This document shows, piece by piece, positions 1-9,211 of a stretch of DNA of 64,000 nucleotides. The stretch's first letter is position 1, and every line of letters starts with the position of its first letter. The stretch comes from Desulfobulbaceae bacterium. GTDB taxonomy: Bacteria > Desulfobacterota > Desulfobulbia > Desulfobulbales > SURF-16. A program made the translations under genes and the position numbers. The stretch covers positions 33,893 to 97,892 of the forward strand of contig JAGXFQ010000001.1 in assembly GCA_024637145.1 (NCBI GenBank), written 5' to 3'. The notes beneath the pieces are model-generated. The model did not search any database and was not told the DNA's origin. It saw only the letters and a program-made list of their open reading frames with translations.

Positions 1-229
1 CGGGATGACGAGGATTCCTCCATCTGGGATTTCTCCATTGGCGGCTCCTTCTAGAGGCATCGACACCCCCTTTACCGGCAAAAGAGCCCCGTTCTTTTCA
101 CCCAGCTCATCAAGGCCACGAACCAGCAGCATTTCTGCTTTTCTCCGTGTCCCTGGATGGGCTTCGTGGTTTGTTGAGGGGTATAGATATTTCTCCTTCT
201 TTTTTTCCAGCACTTTTTTCCCCGCCCCT

Positions 230-3200
230 ATGGACAAACTGCTCAGTCATATAAAAAAAGGGGGGCCCGGCAGCATCCTCCACGCCTCTGGTCTCAGGCC
301 TGCCGCGCTGGCCCTCTTTGCAGCCCGCTGCCTCAACGAACTCCAGCGGCCCCTTCTGCTTATCGCCCCCAATGAAGATAGGGCCGCCACCATGGAGAGG
401 GATCTCCATATCTTCACCAACACCCCTGTCCTCAATTTCCCCAGTTACGACATCCCCCCCTATACCCCGCTTAGCCCGGACCCGGGTACCGTGGCCGCCC
501 GTCTCTCCACCCTCTACCAGATGGCGGCAGGTGAACGGCAGGTGACGGTGATCGCCGCTGATGCCCTGCTGAGAAGAATTGCTCCGGTGACCCTTCTGGA
601 TACCCTGGCCGAACTCATTGAGAGCGGTGAAGAGGTAGACCGGGACAAGCTGGTGGCCAAACTGAGCAGCTGCGGCTACGAACATGTCTCTCTGGTGCAA
701 AACAGTGGGGAATTCACCGTGCGCGGCAGCATTATCGATATCTTCCCGCCCCCCTTTGTCCTGGCCGGTCAGGAAGGAATCGACGCCCCCCTGCGCCTTG
801 ATTTTTTCGGTGACACCGTTGAATCCATCCGCTATTTCGACCCCATCAGCCAACGCTCCCTCAAGGAGATCCCCGAAACCGTCATCCTGCCGGTGAGCGA
901 CATTCTCTTTCCGCAGCAGGAAGAGGAGCAGAGGCAACTGGTCACCACCTTTGCTGCCCTGGCCAACCAGGAAGGGTGGGCTGACGAGCCCTGCCAGAAG
1001 ATAAAGGAATATCTCAGCGAGCAACGCACCTTCCCGGGTATCGAATTTTTTCTGCCCCTTTTTTACCCCAAAACAGATACCGTGCTTGATCTCCTGCCCC
1101 GGGAGACCCTGATTATTGAGATCGACTCCCTTTCCCAACAGCAGTCCCTGCAGCTGGTCAGGGAGAGGATCGTTGCCAATTTTCAGGAGGCCAAGAGAAC
1201 GCAGCAGCCGGCCCTGGCCCCGGCCCGTCTTTTTGTTGAAGAAGAGGAACTGGCCCACAAGCTGGCCTCCTTCACCCGGCTCCAGCTCCATGATTTCATC
1301 AGCCCCAACCAGGAGACCATTGCCATCTCCTGCGGCAACCATACCCTGCTCAAACAGGATCTTGACCTCCGCCGCCAGCAAGAGGGGCTGCTCATACCCC
1401 TGGTGGATCGCATCCATGCCCTGCAGGAAGAGGGCCACCAGACCATTATCGCCTGCCGCTCCCTTCGTCATCTCCGCAACCTTTATGACATTCTGGGCCA
1501 ACACGGCCTTGATGTGCAGGAGCAGGGGCTGCCCTTCAGTCCCCAAGAGGTGGGCCGCGACCAGGTGATTTTGCTGCCGGAGCCCCTGAGCCAGGGCTTT
1601 GATCTGCCCCTGGAAAAAATTCATTTTTTCTCAGAGACAGAGCTCTTTGGTGAAAAACAATTCGGGCCGCGCCGGCGGCGCAAGCATCCGGCTACCGGGG
1701 AAGCCGTCACTTTTGACCAGCTGGCTGCCGGGGAACTGGTGGTCCATGTCACCCACGGTATCGGCATCTATCAGGGCATTGTCACCATGACCCATGGGGG
1801 GATCAGCAACGATTTTCTCCATCTCGAATTCAAGGATAACGACAAGCTCTACGTGCCCATTGACAGAATCAATATGGTGAGCAAATATAAGGGCTTATCT
1901 GATAAAAAACCAAAAATAGACAGCCTGGGCGGCAAGGCCTGGGCCAGGGCCAAGAGCAAGGTCAAAGAGGCGGTGTGGAAGGTGGCCCAGGATCTCCTGA
2001 AGCTCTACGCCAAGAGACAGGTCGCCCAAGGCCATCTCTTCTCTGAACCGGGGGAACTCTTCCAGGAACTCACCGAATCCTTCCCCTACACAGAGACAGA
2101 AGGACAGTCAAGTGCCATCAACAGCTGCCTGGACGATCTCACCTCGCCCCGCACCATGGACCGCCTGGTCTGCGGCGATGTGGGCTACGGCAAGACCGAG
2201 GTGGCCATCCGCGCCGCCTTCAAGGTGGTGGAGGACGGCTTCCAGGTGGCGGTGCTGGTGCCCACCACCGTGCTGGCCGAACAGCACGCCGAATCCTTCC
2301 GGGAGCGCTTCAGCGGCTTTCCGGTGCGGGTGGCAAGCCTGAACCGCTTCCGGAGCCCCAAGGAGCAGAGGGAGATCATCAAGGATCTCGGCAATGGCCG
2401 GGTGGATGTGCTCATCGGCACCCATCGCCTCCTCTCCAAGGATGTGGTTTTCAATCGCCTGGGCCTGCTCATTATCGACGAGGAGCACCGCTTCGGGGTC
2501 ACCCACAAGGAAAAGCTCAAAAAACTGCGCCACAATATAGATGTCCTCACCCTGACGGCCACCCCCATTCCCCGCACCCTGCAATTGTCGCTGCTGGGCG
2601 TCCGCGATCTGTCGGTGATCAGTTCTCCCCCCCAGCATAGGCGCAGCGTCAAAACCTTTGTGGCCCGCCATGATGATCTGGTCATCAAGGAGGCGGTGAT
2701 TAAAGAGATGCAGCGGGGCGGCCAGGTCTTTTTGGTCCATAACCGGGTGCAGTCCATCCACGAGATGGCCATGCGCCTCCAGAAACTGGTACCCGAGGCC
2801 AGGGTGGCCGTGGCCCACGGCCAGATGCCCGGCAAGGTGCTGGAAGAGATCATGGTGGATTTTGTCAACCATCGCATCGATGTCCTGGTCTGCACCACCA
2901 TCATTGAATCAGGGCTGGATATCCCCAACGCCAACACCATCATCATCACCCGGGCCGACCGCCTGGGCCTGGCCGGCATCTACCAGCTTCGGGGCCGGGT
3001 GGGCCGCTCCAGCAAACAGGCCTATGCCTACCTGCTGGTGCCCTCCCTGGACGGTCTTTCCAAGGATGCCAAACAACGGCTCCGGGCCCTGATGGACTAT
3101 AATGAACTGGGCGGCGGCTTCAAACTGGCCATGAGCGATCTGCAGATCCGCGGCGGCGGCAATATCCTGGGGGAATCCCAGAGCGGCAATATCGCGGCGG

Positions 3201-3742
3201 TGGGGTATGATCTCTATCTTGACCTGCTGCAGAGAACCGTGGAGGACCTGAAAAGAAGAGGTCTTGAAGGCGACCCGATTGATCAGCTCCCTGATTTTGA
3301 ACCGGAGATCAATTTGCAGCTCTCCGCCCTGATCCCCACCTCCTACATCCCTGATGACGAGCAACGCTACATTGCCTACCGGAAGATCTCCAGCATCACC
3401 AGGCGCGAGCAGCTTGCTGACCTGCGCGATGAACTTGCGGACCGCTACGGCCCTATCCCCTCAGAGACCGAAAATTTACTGCAAATTATCGAACTTAAGA
3501 TGCTGATGAGGCCTCTTTGTATTATCAAGCTCGATCAGGGTCCGGGCAGCCTGGCCTTTTCTTTTCTGCCGGAAACACCGGTGGCCCCGGAACAGATCCT
3601 GCTCCTGGTGCACAACTCCAAGGGCACGGTGCGGATCACCCCGGACAACAGGCTGGTGGTGACCACCTCGACCAAGAGCAGTGACGCCATTTTCAAGGCC
3701 GCGAAAAAAGTATTGCAGCAGTTCCAGGCTGATGATATATAA
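230..3742 (+). CDS. mfd: Transcription-repair coupling factor Mfd
   Basis: ATP-dependent translocase that removes RNA polymerase stalled at DNA lesions and recruits UvrA. The 1170-residue product has the UvrB-like N-terminal modules, the polymerase-interaction domain (VVHVTHGIGIYQG), and a RecG-like helicase core: Walker A GDVGYGKT at about residue 649, the DEEH box at about 750, TATPIPRTL, and motif VI QLRGRVGRS from about 919. The C-terminal TRCF domain follows. The open frame continues upstream to base 5, but that extension is low-complexity and unlike the family. The ATG at 230 (MDKLLSHIKKGG) gives the usual Mfd length (about 1150) and is chosen. It heads a run with the PpiC chaperone, rodZ and recO on the same strand. 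Confidence 0.96.
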   Translation: MDKLLSHIKKGGPGSILHASGLRPAALALFAARCLNELQRPLLLIAPNEDRAATMERDLHIFTNTPVLNFPSYDIPPYTPLSPDPGTVAARLSTLYQMAAGERQVTVIAADALLRRIAPVTLLDTLAELIESGEEVDRDKLVAKLSSCGYEHVSLVQNSGEFTVRGSIIDIFPPPFVLAGQEGIDAPLRLDFFGDTVESIRYFDPISQRSLKEIPETVILPVSDILFPQQEEEQRQLVTTFAALANQEGWADEPCQKIKEYLSEQRTFPGIEFFLPLFYPKTDTVLDLLPRETLIIEIDSLSQQQSLQLVRERIVANFQEAKRTQQPALAPARLFVEEEELAHKLASFTRLQLHDFISPNQETIAISCGNHTLLKQDLDLRRQQEGLLIPLVDRIHALQEEGHQTIIACRSLRHLRNLYDILGQHGLDVQEQGLPFSPQEVGRDQVILLPEPLSQGFDLPLEKIHFFSETELFGEKQFGPRRRRKHPATGEAVTFDQLAAGELVVHVTHGIGIYQGIVTMTHGGISNDFLHLEFKDNDKLYVPIDRINMVSKYKGLSDKKPKIDSLGGKAWARAKSKVKEAVWKVAQDLLKLYAKRQVAQGHLFSEPGELFQELTESFPYTETEGQSSAINSCLDDLTSPRTMDRLVCGDVGYGKTEVAIRAAFKVVEDGFQVAVLVPTTVLAEQHAESFRERFSGFPVRVASLNRFRSPKEQREIIKDLGNGRVDVLIGTHRLLSKDVVFNRLGLLIIDEEHRFGVTHKEKLKKLRHNIDVLTLTATPIPRTLQLSLLGVRDLSVISSPPQHRRSVKTFVARHDDLVIKEAVIKEMQRGGQVFLVHNRVQSIHEMAMRLQKLVPEARVAVAHGQMPGKVLEEIMVDFVNHRIDVLVCTTIIESGLDIPNANTIIITRADRLGLAGIYQLRGRVGRSSKQAYAYLLVPSLDGLSKDAKQRLRALMDYNELGGGFKLAMSDLQIRGGGNILGESQSGNIAAVGYDLYLDLLQRTVEDLKRRGLEGDPIDQLPDFEPEINLQLSALIPTSYIPDDEQRYIAYRKISSITRREQLADLRDELADRYGPIPSETENLLQIIELKMLMRPLCIIKLDQGPGSLAFSFLPETPVAPEQILLLVHNSKGTVRITPDNRLVVTTSTKSSDAIFKAAKKVLQQFQADDI

Positions 3743-3763
3743 ACTCTAAACCCTTATCCTATC

Positions 3764-4771
3764 GTGAAAAAATTGACATACAGCCATTCCAGCCCCTACC
3801 CCATGGTATATATCCTCCGTTTCCTTGTTTTCCTGCTCTTTTTTCCTGTCCTGGCCCAGGCCGAGGTCATTGACCGGGTTGTGGCGGTGGTCAACGATGA
3901 CCTGATCACCCTTTCCGAATTAAACAGCGAAGGGGCCCTCCATTTTGAGAAGATTCGCGAACAGGCCCCCCCGGAAGAGCGGTCCCTGGCCCTCACCGCG
4001 GCCCGCAAAGAGATTCTGGCCAATCTGATTGAGCGAAAACTCATTGCCCAGCGGGCAGCAGAACATGGCATTACGGTGAGTGACGAAGAGATTGAGATGA
4101 ATTACTTCCGGATCATGGAACAAAACAACTTCAGCGAGGAACAGTTTGCGGCCGAACTGGCCAAGAGCGGCCTGTCCCCTCAGATGTACAAGGATAATCT
4201 CCGCAATCAGATCACCCAGCAGCGCCTCCTCGGCGTTGAAATACGCTCCAAGGTGGTGATCACCAATGAGCAGATCGAGGAGTATTACAACACCAAATAT
4301 GGTCAGATCAACAAAGAGGACGGCCTGCATATTCTCCAGATCGGCTGCCTGTGGGGGCGTGGCAGTAAAGCCGCCAGCAAGGAAGAGGCCCTGATGCGGA
4401 CCCAACAGCTGCGCGGCATGGTGATGGCCGGCGAGAACTTTAAGGAAATCGCCAGATCATACTCTGATCTGCCCTCAGCAACCGATGGCGGCGATATCGG
4501 GGTCTTTGCTCGAGATGAACTCTCCAGGCCCATGCAGGAAGGTTTTGACGGCCTGCGTGCCGGCGAGGTCACCCCGATCATTGACAGCGGTGACAGCTTC
4601 CAGTTCTTCAAACTCCTCTCCAGCAAATCAGGAAATGTCATTACCCAGGCCCCTCTCCAGACAGTACGCGAAGAAATTCGCGCCCTGCTCCAGGAGCAGG
4701 AGCTTAAGGAAAAATTTGACAAATGGGTCATCCAGCTCCGTGAAGATGCCTATATCAAAGAGCAACTCTGA
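3764..4771 (+). CDS. SurA/PpiC-type periplasmic peptidyl-prolyl isomerase
   Basis: Probable periplasmic chaperone/isomerase assisting outer-membrane protein folding. The 335 residues contain a hydrophobic signal sequence ending LAQA, a SurA N-terminal domain (EVIDRVVAVVNDDLITLSEL onward), and one PpiC rotamase domain at about 185–290 (DGGDIGVFARDELSRPM is the typical core). E. coli SurA has two rotamase domains, so this is the one-domain form. The frame opens with GTG at 3764; an ATG at 3803 would give a more compact signal peptide and is a real alternative, as neither start has a clear ribosome site. It lies 21 bp after mfd, probably cotranscribed. Confidence 0.88.
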   Translation: MKKLTYSHSSPYPMVYILRFLVFLLFFPVLAQAEVIDRVVAVVNDDLITLSELNSEGALHFEKIREQAPPEERSLALTAARKEILANLIERKLIAQRAAEHGITVSDEEIEMNYFRIMEQNNFSEEQFAAELAKSGLSPQMYKDNLRNQITQQRLLGVEIRSKVVITNEQIEEYYNTKYGQINKEDGLHILQIGCLWGRGSKAASKEEALMRTQQLRGMVMAGENFKEIARSYSDLPSATDGGDIGVFARDELSRPMQEGFDGLRAGEVTPIIDSGDSFQFFKLLSSKSGNVITQAPLQTVREEIRALLQEQELKEKFDKWVIQLREDAYIKEQL

Positions 4772-4958
4772 TCTCCGCCTTTCCCTCACCCTCTTCGTGC
4801 CCGTTCAATTGACGACCCCAGAGGGTTACACACCTCCTATCCCCTTGTGATCTTGAGGCAGAATTTGTCTCGGCACCCTTTGTGGATTAGAGTAAGATAA
4901 GTACATTACCCACCTCAGATCTTATTTTCCCAATGAGATCGACACTGCAGGGGATCTC

Positions 4959-5957
4959 ATGACTCAGGAAAACAATAAAAAAACATGGACTGCAAATGCT
5001 GAGAAATCAGGCCCGGAGAGCAGTCACCCCTTGGGCGCCTATCTCCAGCGTGAACGGCAAAAAAAAGAACAGACCATTGAAGAGGTTGCTGAATCTACGT
5101 GTATTCCCACCCAAATACTGAAGGCCCTTGAAGCGGGCGATAAAAACCTTTTGCCTCTTTCTGTCTACACCAAGGGTTTTGTGAAAATTTATGCGCTGCA
5201 CTTAGGTCTTGATAAGGAGGAGATCCTGGAAAGATTCAGCAAGGAATGGGGAACCGTCTCCTTATCAACACCGGAAGTTCTGTCCCGCGAAAGCCTGGCT
5301 GAGTCTTCGCCCTTCTTTCTTTCCTTTCGTTTTTACTTTATTCTTTTGCTCCTCGCCCTGGCCTTAGGCCTCGCCTATTTTTTCTTGCAGACTGATGATC
5401 TCCAACCGGTGGAGGTGACAGCTCTCCCTCCTACTGGACAAGAGGGGGCTGCACAGGTCGCTGTGACGGCAAAGGAGTTCAAAGAATTACAGACTATTGC
5501 CGGCGAGCCCAGCCGGGAAACACCCCTGATCTCGCCGCAATCAGCCGGCAAAACAACCCTGGAGCATGATTTACGCCCAAAGGCGTCTCTGGACCGCGAC
5601 GATCTGACTGTTGACCATGACACGGCGCCCCCCCCCATGGTGGTCCGCCAGGATAAGGCCCCGGCCGATGCTGTAGACCAGGTGCAGGGCCTCTTTCTTG
5701 CCGTAGACTCCGTCAACCTCCACATCCGTTTTCTCAAAAGGACCCACCTGTCCGTGAGCCAAGATGACAAGGAGCCGGCAGAATTCATCTTTACCAAGGG
5801 CGAGGAAAGCAGCTGGCAGGCAACAAAGCAGATCACCCTCCATGTTGACCCCGCCGATGCCGTGGAGATGACCTTGAACGGTTCCCCGGTCACCGTTAAA
5901 GGCGCCAGCACTGATGGCTCCCTTGTCATCACCCTGCCCACTGATCTTCCCAGCTGA
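4959..5957 (+). CDS. rodZ: RodZ-like helix-turn-helix membrane protein
   Basis: Predicted bitopic cytoskeletal protein that links MreB to the cell-wall elongation machinery. The 332 residues run: Xre-type HTH at about 25–92 (LGAYLQRERQKKEQTIEEVA), a cell-wall-type linker, one membrane span at about 119–143 (FFLSFRFYFILLLLALALG), a Pro/Thr/Ala-rich periplasmic stretch, and a C-terminal DUF4115-like beta domain at about 243–325. This is the canonical RodZ order. The start at 4959 follows a GGGGA purine run. It ends 2 bp before recO, so coupled translation is likely. Confidence 0.85.
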   Translation: MTQENNKKTWTANAEKSGPESSHPLGAYLQRERQKKEQTIEEVAESTCIPTQILKALEAGDKNLLPLSVYTKGFVKIYALHLGLDKEEILERFSKEWGTVSLSTPEVLSRESLAESSPFFLSFRFYFILLLLALALGLAYFFLQTDDLQPVEVTALPPTGQEGAAQVAVTAKEFKELQTIAGEPSRETPLISPQSAGKTTLEHDLRPKASLDRDDLTVDHDTAPPPMVVRQDKAPADAVDQVQGLFLAVDSVNLHIRFLKRTHLSVSQDDKEPAEFIFTKGEESSWQATKQITLHVDPADAVEMTLNGSPVTVKGASTDGSLVITLPTDLPS

Positions 5958-5959
5958 TA

Positions 5960-6718
5960 ATGGCAAACCACGAAACCGAAGCCGTGGTCTTGAAGATCTT
6001 CGACCATGGTGAATCTGACAAGATTATCACCTTTTTCACCTCCGGATTCGGCAAGATAACGGCCATTGCCAAAGGCGCCAAAAGAAGCAAAAAGCGTTTC
6101 GTGGGTAAACTTGAGCTCTTTAATCATCTCCATATTGTTTTTGCCGACAACAGATATTCCTCGCTGGTTCGGGTTGACGAGGCAGAAATCATCAACCCCT
6201 TTCCTGCTCTGCGTAGCGATTATCAACGTTTTGTCTGCTCAACCCTGGCCAGCGAACTTGTTTTGAACTGGACAGCAGAACATGATCAGGACGAGAATCT
6301 CTTTCACCTCCTGACCTGGACCCATGGCCAGCTCACCAAAAACGCCCCCCAGGCTACTCTCCTTCTTTTTCAACTCCACCTTTTCACCCTGCTGGGCTAT
6401 CATCTCCATCTTTCCTCCTGCTGCCAATGTCGAGTTGCCGTGGACAGCTCAAGAAATTTCTCTTTTTTTTCGCCAAAAAACGGCCTGCTATGCTCTCCAT
6501 GCGCGGCGCTGGCACCGGAAAAGAGCTCCGGCGGCCTGCCGCTTTCCCTGGGGACCATCCGACTCCTGGAAAAGGCCCGCCAACTCACGGTGGACAAATG
6601 GCCCCGACTCCATTTTTCCAAACAATCTCTCAACGAGACCATGGCCCTCTTCCAAGGCCATAACGACTTTCTACTCCAAAGGAATATTCTTTCCTGGAAG
6701 GAGCTCCGCGCCCTCTAA
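5960..6718 (+). CDS. recO: DNA repair protein RecO
   Basis: Recombination mediator that anneals ssDNA and helps RecR load RecA. The 252-residue product has the N-terminal OB-fold (ETEAVVLKIFDHGESDKIITFF, split here into two recognisable halves) and the basic patch KGAKRSKKRF at about 38–47. A zinc-finger cysteine pair pattern follows, C154/C157 and C178/C181 (SSCCQC … LCSPC). Length is normal for the family. It starts immediately after the rodZ stop. Confidence 0.92.
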   Translation: MANHETEAVVLKIFDHGESDKIITFFTSGFGKITAIAKGAKRSKKRFVGKLELFNHLHIVFADNRYSSLVRVDEAEIINPFPALRSDYQRFVCSTLASELVLNWTAEHDQDENLFHLLTWTHGQLTKNAPQATLLLFQLHLFTLLGYHLHLSSCCQCRVAVDSSRNFSFFSPKNGLLCSPCAALAPEKSSGGLPLSLGTIRLLEKARQLTVDKWPRLHFSKQSLNETMALFQGHNDFLLQRNILSWKELRAL

Positions 6719-6770
6719 TCATCGTGGCTGACCCCAAAAAGGGCCGCCATATTTTTTTTATTTCATAACA

Positions 6771-6980
6771 GCCAGTTGAAAAAGGTATTAAGCGCTGCTG
6801 AGGCAAGGCGTAAGCACCCCTTGAGGGTGAAAAAAGAGGCGAAAAAGCGCGCCCGGAGGAAGTGCCCTTGGGGTGCAGTTTACCTGTGGTTTAGGAGCAT
6901 TTCTGAGTCTCGCAGGCTCGCTTACCTGAGCCGAATTTTGACGCCGCATCAGTAAGCGCAGTAGTTTTTCAACAAGCTGA
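6771..6980. repeat. Intergenic inverted-repeat element A, copy 1
   Basis: About 210 bp between recO and the Bax-like gene. The left end TTGAAAAAGGTA…AGCGC…GCTGAGGCA and the right end (GCGCAG…TTTTTCAA) are inverted matches sharing TTGAAAAA and an AGCGC/GCGCT block. The left end recurs at 48785–48820. It looks like a small non-coding mobile or REP-like element; no ORF is present inside. Confidence 0.5.
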
Positions 6981-7001
6981 TAAGGATCCCCCCAAGAGAC
7001 C

Positions 7002-8021
7002 ATGACAAAAATACCGTTTCCATCATCCGCCAAACAGTGGCTGGGGCTGGCCACCGGCGCCCTCCTGCTGGGCCTGGCACTTGTCATCATCTTCAGCAAG
7101 CGCCATCCTTTCATAGGTCAAGGGAACAATTATCTTCAGACCATCCAGGATCAACATGTGCCGCTTACCGGCCCCCCTAAAAAGCTGAAGGTCTCCTCTG
7201 CCCAGGAGGTCTGGGATTATTACAAGGAGATCGGCTTCACCATGGACAACCTGGAAACAGGTCAGACAGAGGTGCCCCGTATTTATCTGGCCAACATCAC
7301 TGATACCTGGTCGGACAACGAGTCTATTGCCTTTAAAAAGTCTCTGTTCTACCGGACCATGTTACCCCTTATTCTCCGCGTCAATGAACTTATTGCCGGG
7401 GAACGACAACAATTGACAGAACTTATCGCCAAGAGAAAAAAAGGCCCCCTGACAGCCCGAGAAAAGCAATGGCTGCAGCGACTTGCCCAGGCATACCAGG
7501 TAACTTCCCCTTCATACCAGGGGCCCCTCACCGAACAGCATCTTGCCACCCTCCTCTCCAGGGTGGACAGCATCCCGGCGTCCATGGCCCTGGGTCAGGC
7601 CGCCTATGAAAGCGCCTACGCCACCTCCCGCTTTGCCATAGAGGGCAATGCCCTGTTTGGTCAGTGGCGCTGGGGAAGCGGCCTTGTCCCTGCCCAGCAA
7701 CGTGAGGGCCTGGGGGATTACCGAATCGCTGATTTTGAGACCCCCCTGGACTCCATGGCCGCCTTTGCCAGAAATCTCAACACCAACAAGGCCTATGTGG
7801 AGTTCAGAAGGCTGCGCAGTGACCTGCGCCGCCGGGGAGAACCCCTTGACGGCCACATCCTGGCCGCCGGCTTGGAAAAATATTCGGAAAGAGGGGAACT
7901 CTACATTGAAACCCTGCGCCAGATGATGAGCCACAATAATCTGGGCAGGCTGGACGCGACCAGACTCGACAGCGGTCAGCCCATCAGCCTGATCCCTCAA
8001 TGGGCTGAGGAGGAACAATGA
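7002..8021 (+). CDS. Bax-like glucosaminidase-domain protein
   Basis: Predicted membrane-anchored peptidoglycan hydrolase (N-acetylglucosaminidase, lysozyme-like fold). The 339 residues have one N-terminal anchor at about 11–31 (WLGLATGALLLGLALVIIF) and a C-terminal glucosaminidase domain at about 180–315. The E203-containing GQAAYESAYATSRFA motif supplies the probable catalytic acid, followed by GNALFGQWRW. This resembles E. coli Bax, a family with assigned fold but poorly known function. It stands alone on its strand between two intergenic regions. Confidence 0.8.
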   Translation: MTKIPFPSSAKQWLGLATGALLLGLALVIIFSKRHPFIGQGNNYLQTIQDQHVPLTGPPKKLKVSSAQEVWDYYKEIGFTMDNLETGQTEVPRIYLANITDTWSDNESIAFKKSLFYRTMLPLILRVNELIAGERQQLTELIAKRKKGPLTAREKQWLQRLAQAYQVTSPSYQGPLTEQHLATLLSRVDSIPASMALGQAAYESAYATSRFAIEGNALFGQWRWGSGLVPAQQREGLGDYRIADFETPLDSMAAFARNLNTNKAYVEFRRLRSDLRRRGEPLDGHILAAGLEKYSERGELYIETLRQMMSHNNLGRLDATRLDSGQPISLIPQWAEEEQ

Positions 8022-8327
8022 TCCCCGGAAATGCCGACCGGAATCGTCAGGAGCCTCTCCCTGTGGTGGCCGTCTGCTGAGGATTTTGCCTTGTTTTTAC
8101 CTAAAAAATATCCAGATCTACCAAAAAATTTTCGCCAAATGGGTGAAAAAATTCAACAACAGGAGTTTTTCTCTGGTTTTTGCTGAAAGAATTCTGTTTT
8201 ACGAAGATTTTTCCGGCCATTTGGGGTATATTGTCTCTGATTTTTATGAAAAAGATCCCTTTTCGTGGCTGCCGGCGGCGTTTTACCGCCTAAGTCCCAG
8301 ACAATTTATTCTAAGGAGAACCATATC
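8022..8327. other. Intergenic region, leader of FKBP gene
   Basis: About 300 bases, AT-rich, with a short open frame that lacks any convincing start or family resemblance. It probably carries the promoter of the FKBP gene. The only clear signal is the ribosome site AAGGAG at 8312–8317. Confidence 0.4.
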
Positions 8328-8753
8328 ATGACAATTGAGGCAGGCAATAAAATTAGCGTCCACTACACCGGCACCTTTGAAAATGGTGAGGTTTTCGATT
8401 CTTCCAAGGAGAGTAGCCCCCTCTCTTTCGAGGTTGGGGCCGGACAGATGATCCAGGGTTTTGATCAGGCCGTGCTCGGCATGAAGCAAGGGGAAAGCAA
8501 GAAGTTTACCCTTGCCCCTGAAGAGGCCTATGGTCCCAGAAACGAAGAGCTTCTCATTGATATCCCCAACGCCAATTTCCCGGAAGACCTGAAGCTTGAG
8601 GAGGGCATGATGCTGCAGATGACCAATCAGGACGGTCAGCCCGTACCCGCCACAGTGGCTGAGATAAACGAAGAGAGCGTCAAGATGGATGTCAACCATC
8701 CCATGGCCGGCAAGACCTTGATCTTTGATATCGAGATCGTTGAAGTTGCCTGA
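8328..8753 (+). CDS. FKBP-type peptidyl-prolyl isomerase, SlyD-like
   Basis: Cytoplasmic prolyl isomerase/chaperone. The 141 residues show the split FKBP domain (VHYTGTFENGEVFDSS at the N terminus, MIQGFDQAVLGMKQGE after it) interrupted by the insert-in-flap chaperone domain (about 70–120). This is the SlyD arrangement, but the His/Cys-rich metal-binding tail of E. coli SlyD is missing. The frame is open further upstream; ATG 8328 is chosen because AAGGAG sits 10 bases before it. A strong terminator follows at 8837. Confidence 0.92.
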   Translation: MTIEAGNKISVHYTGTFENGEVFDSSKESSPLSFEVGAGQMIQGFDQAVLGMKQGESKKFTLAPEEAYGPRNEELLIDIPNANFPEDLKLEEGMMLQMTNQDGQPVPATVAEINEESVKMDVNHPMAGKTLIFDIEIVEVA

Positions 8754-8836
8754 TTTCGTTCATTTCCCCACCAGGGAGACAGCGCCCTGAAACCAAGCAG
8801 AACCTTCAGGATGCTGTCTTCCCTTTTTTTTCTCCT

Positions 8837-8879
8837 GGGATGGGCTGGAAACACCAGCCCATCCCGGCTTGCTCTTTTT
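8837..8879 (+). terminator. Rho-independent terminator after the FKBP gene
   Basis: Perfect 12-bp stem GGGATGGGCTGG / CCAGCCCATCCC with a 5-base loop (8837–8865), followed by a T-rich stretch GCTCTTTTT. Confidence 0.8.
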
Positions 8880-8992
8880 CATCCCGCCCTGGTTCCTCCG
8901 GCAAAGAGGCGCTGCCCCCTCCCTTTTTGCACAGTTTCTCCCTGCCCTGCCCCCATGCCCCAGCTCCTTGTGCTGCCCTTCTTGTTTTTTTT

Positions 8993-9082
8993 GTAACTGC
9001 TCACCCCATGGCCACCTCAATACAATAACGCCCTAAGTTGTAACTGCTTGCCGGGAAGATTCGGTGCCCTGTGAGCAATTAC
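8993..9082. repeat. Intergenic element B, copy 1 (short form)
   Basis: 90 bp bounded by GTAACTGCTCAC and its near-inverse GTGAGCAATTAC. A second, longer copy sits at 44570–44727, with near-identical ends and interior. Both copies lie just upstream of signalling genes, a chemoreceptor here and a response regulator there. No coding capacity. Confidence 0.7.
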
Positions 9083-9211
9083 GTTTTTTTTTTGAACTTT
9101 TCCCGCGTAACTCATGAAAATAACGTCTTGATTAATTTCAAATTAATTGTTCTTTAGATGTTTGCGTTTATAGAGACATCAGCACCTTATTCTGGCCAAA
9201 AGGAAAGCATT

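Noticed and set aside
5..229. N-terminal extension of the mfd frame
   Set aside because: In-frame but low-complexity and without Mfd resemblance; ATG 230 gives the normal length.
110..1624. 504-codon open frame opposite mfd
   Set aside because: Shadow of the high-GC mfd coding strand; no family pattern and mfd is unambiguous.
8086..8331. 81-codon ORF before the FKBP gene
   Set aside because: AT-rich, no ribosome site, no recognisable domain, runs into the FKBP start.
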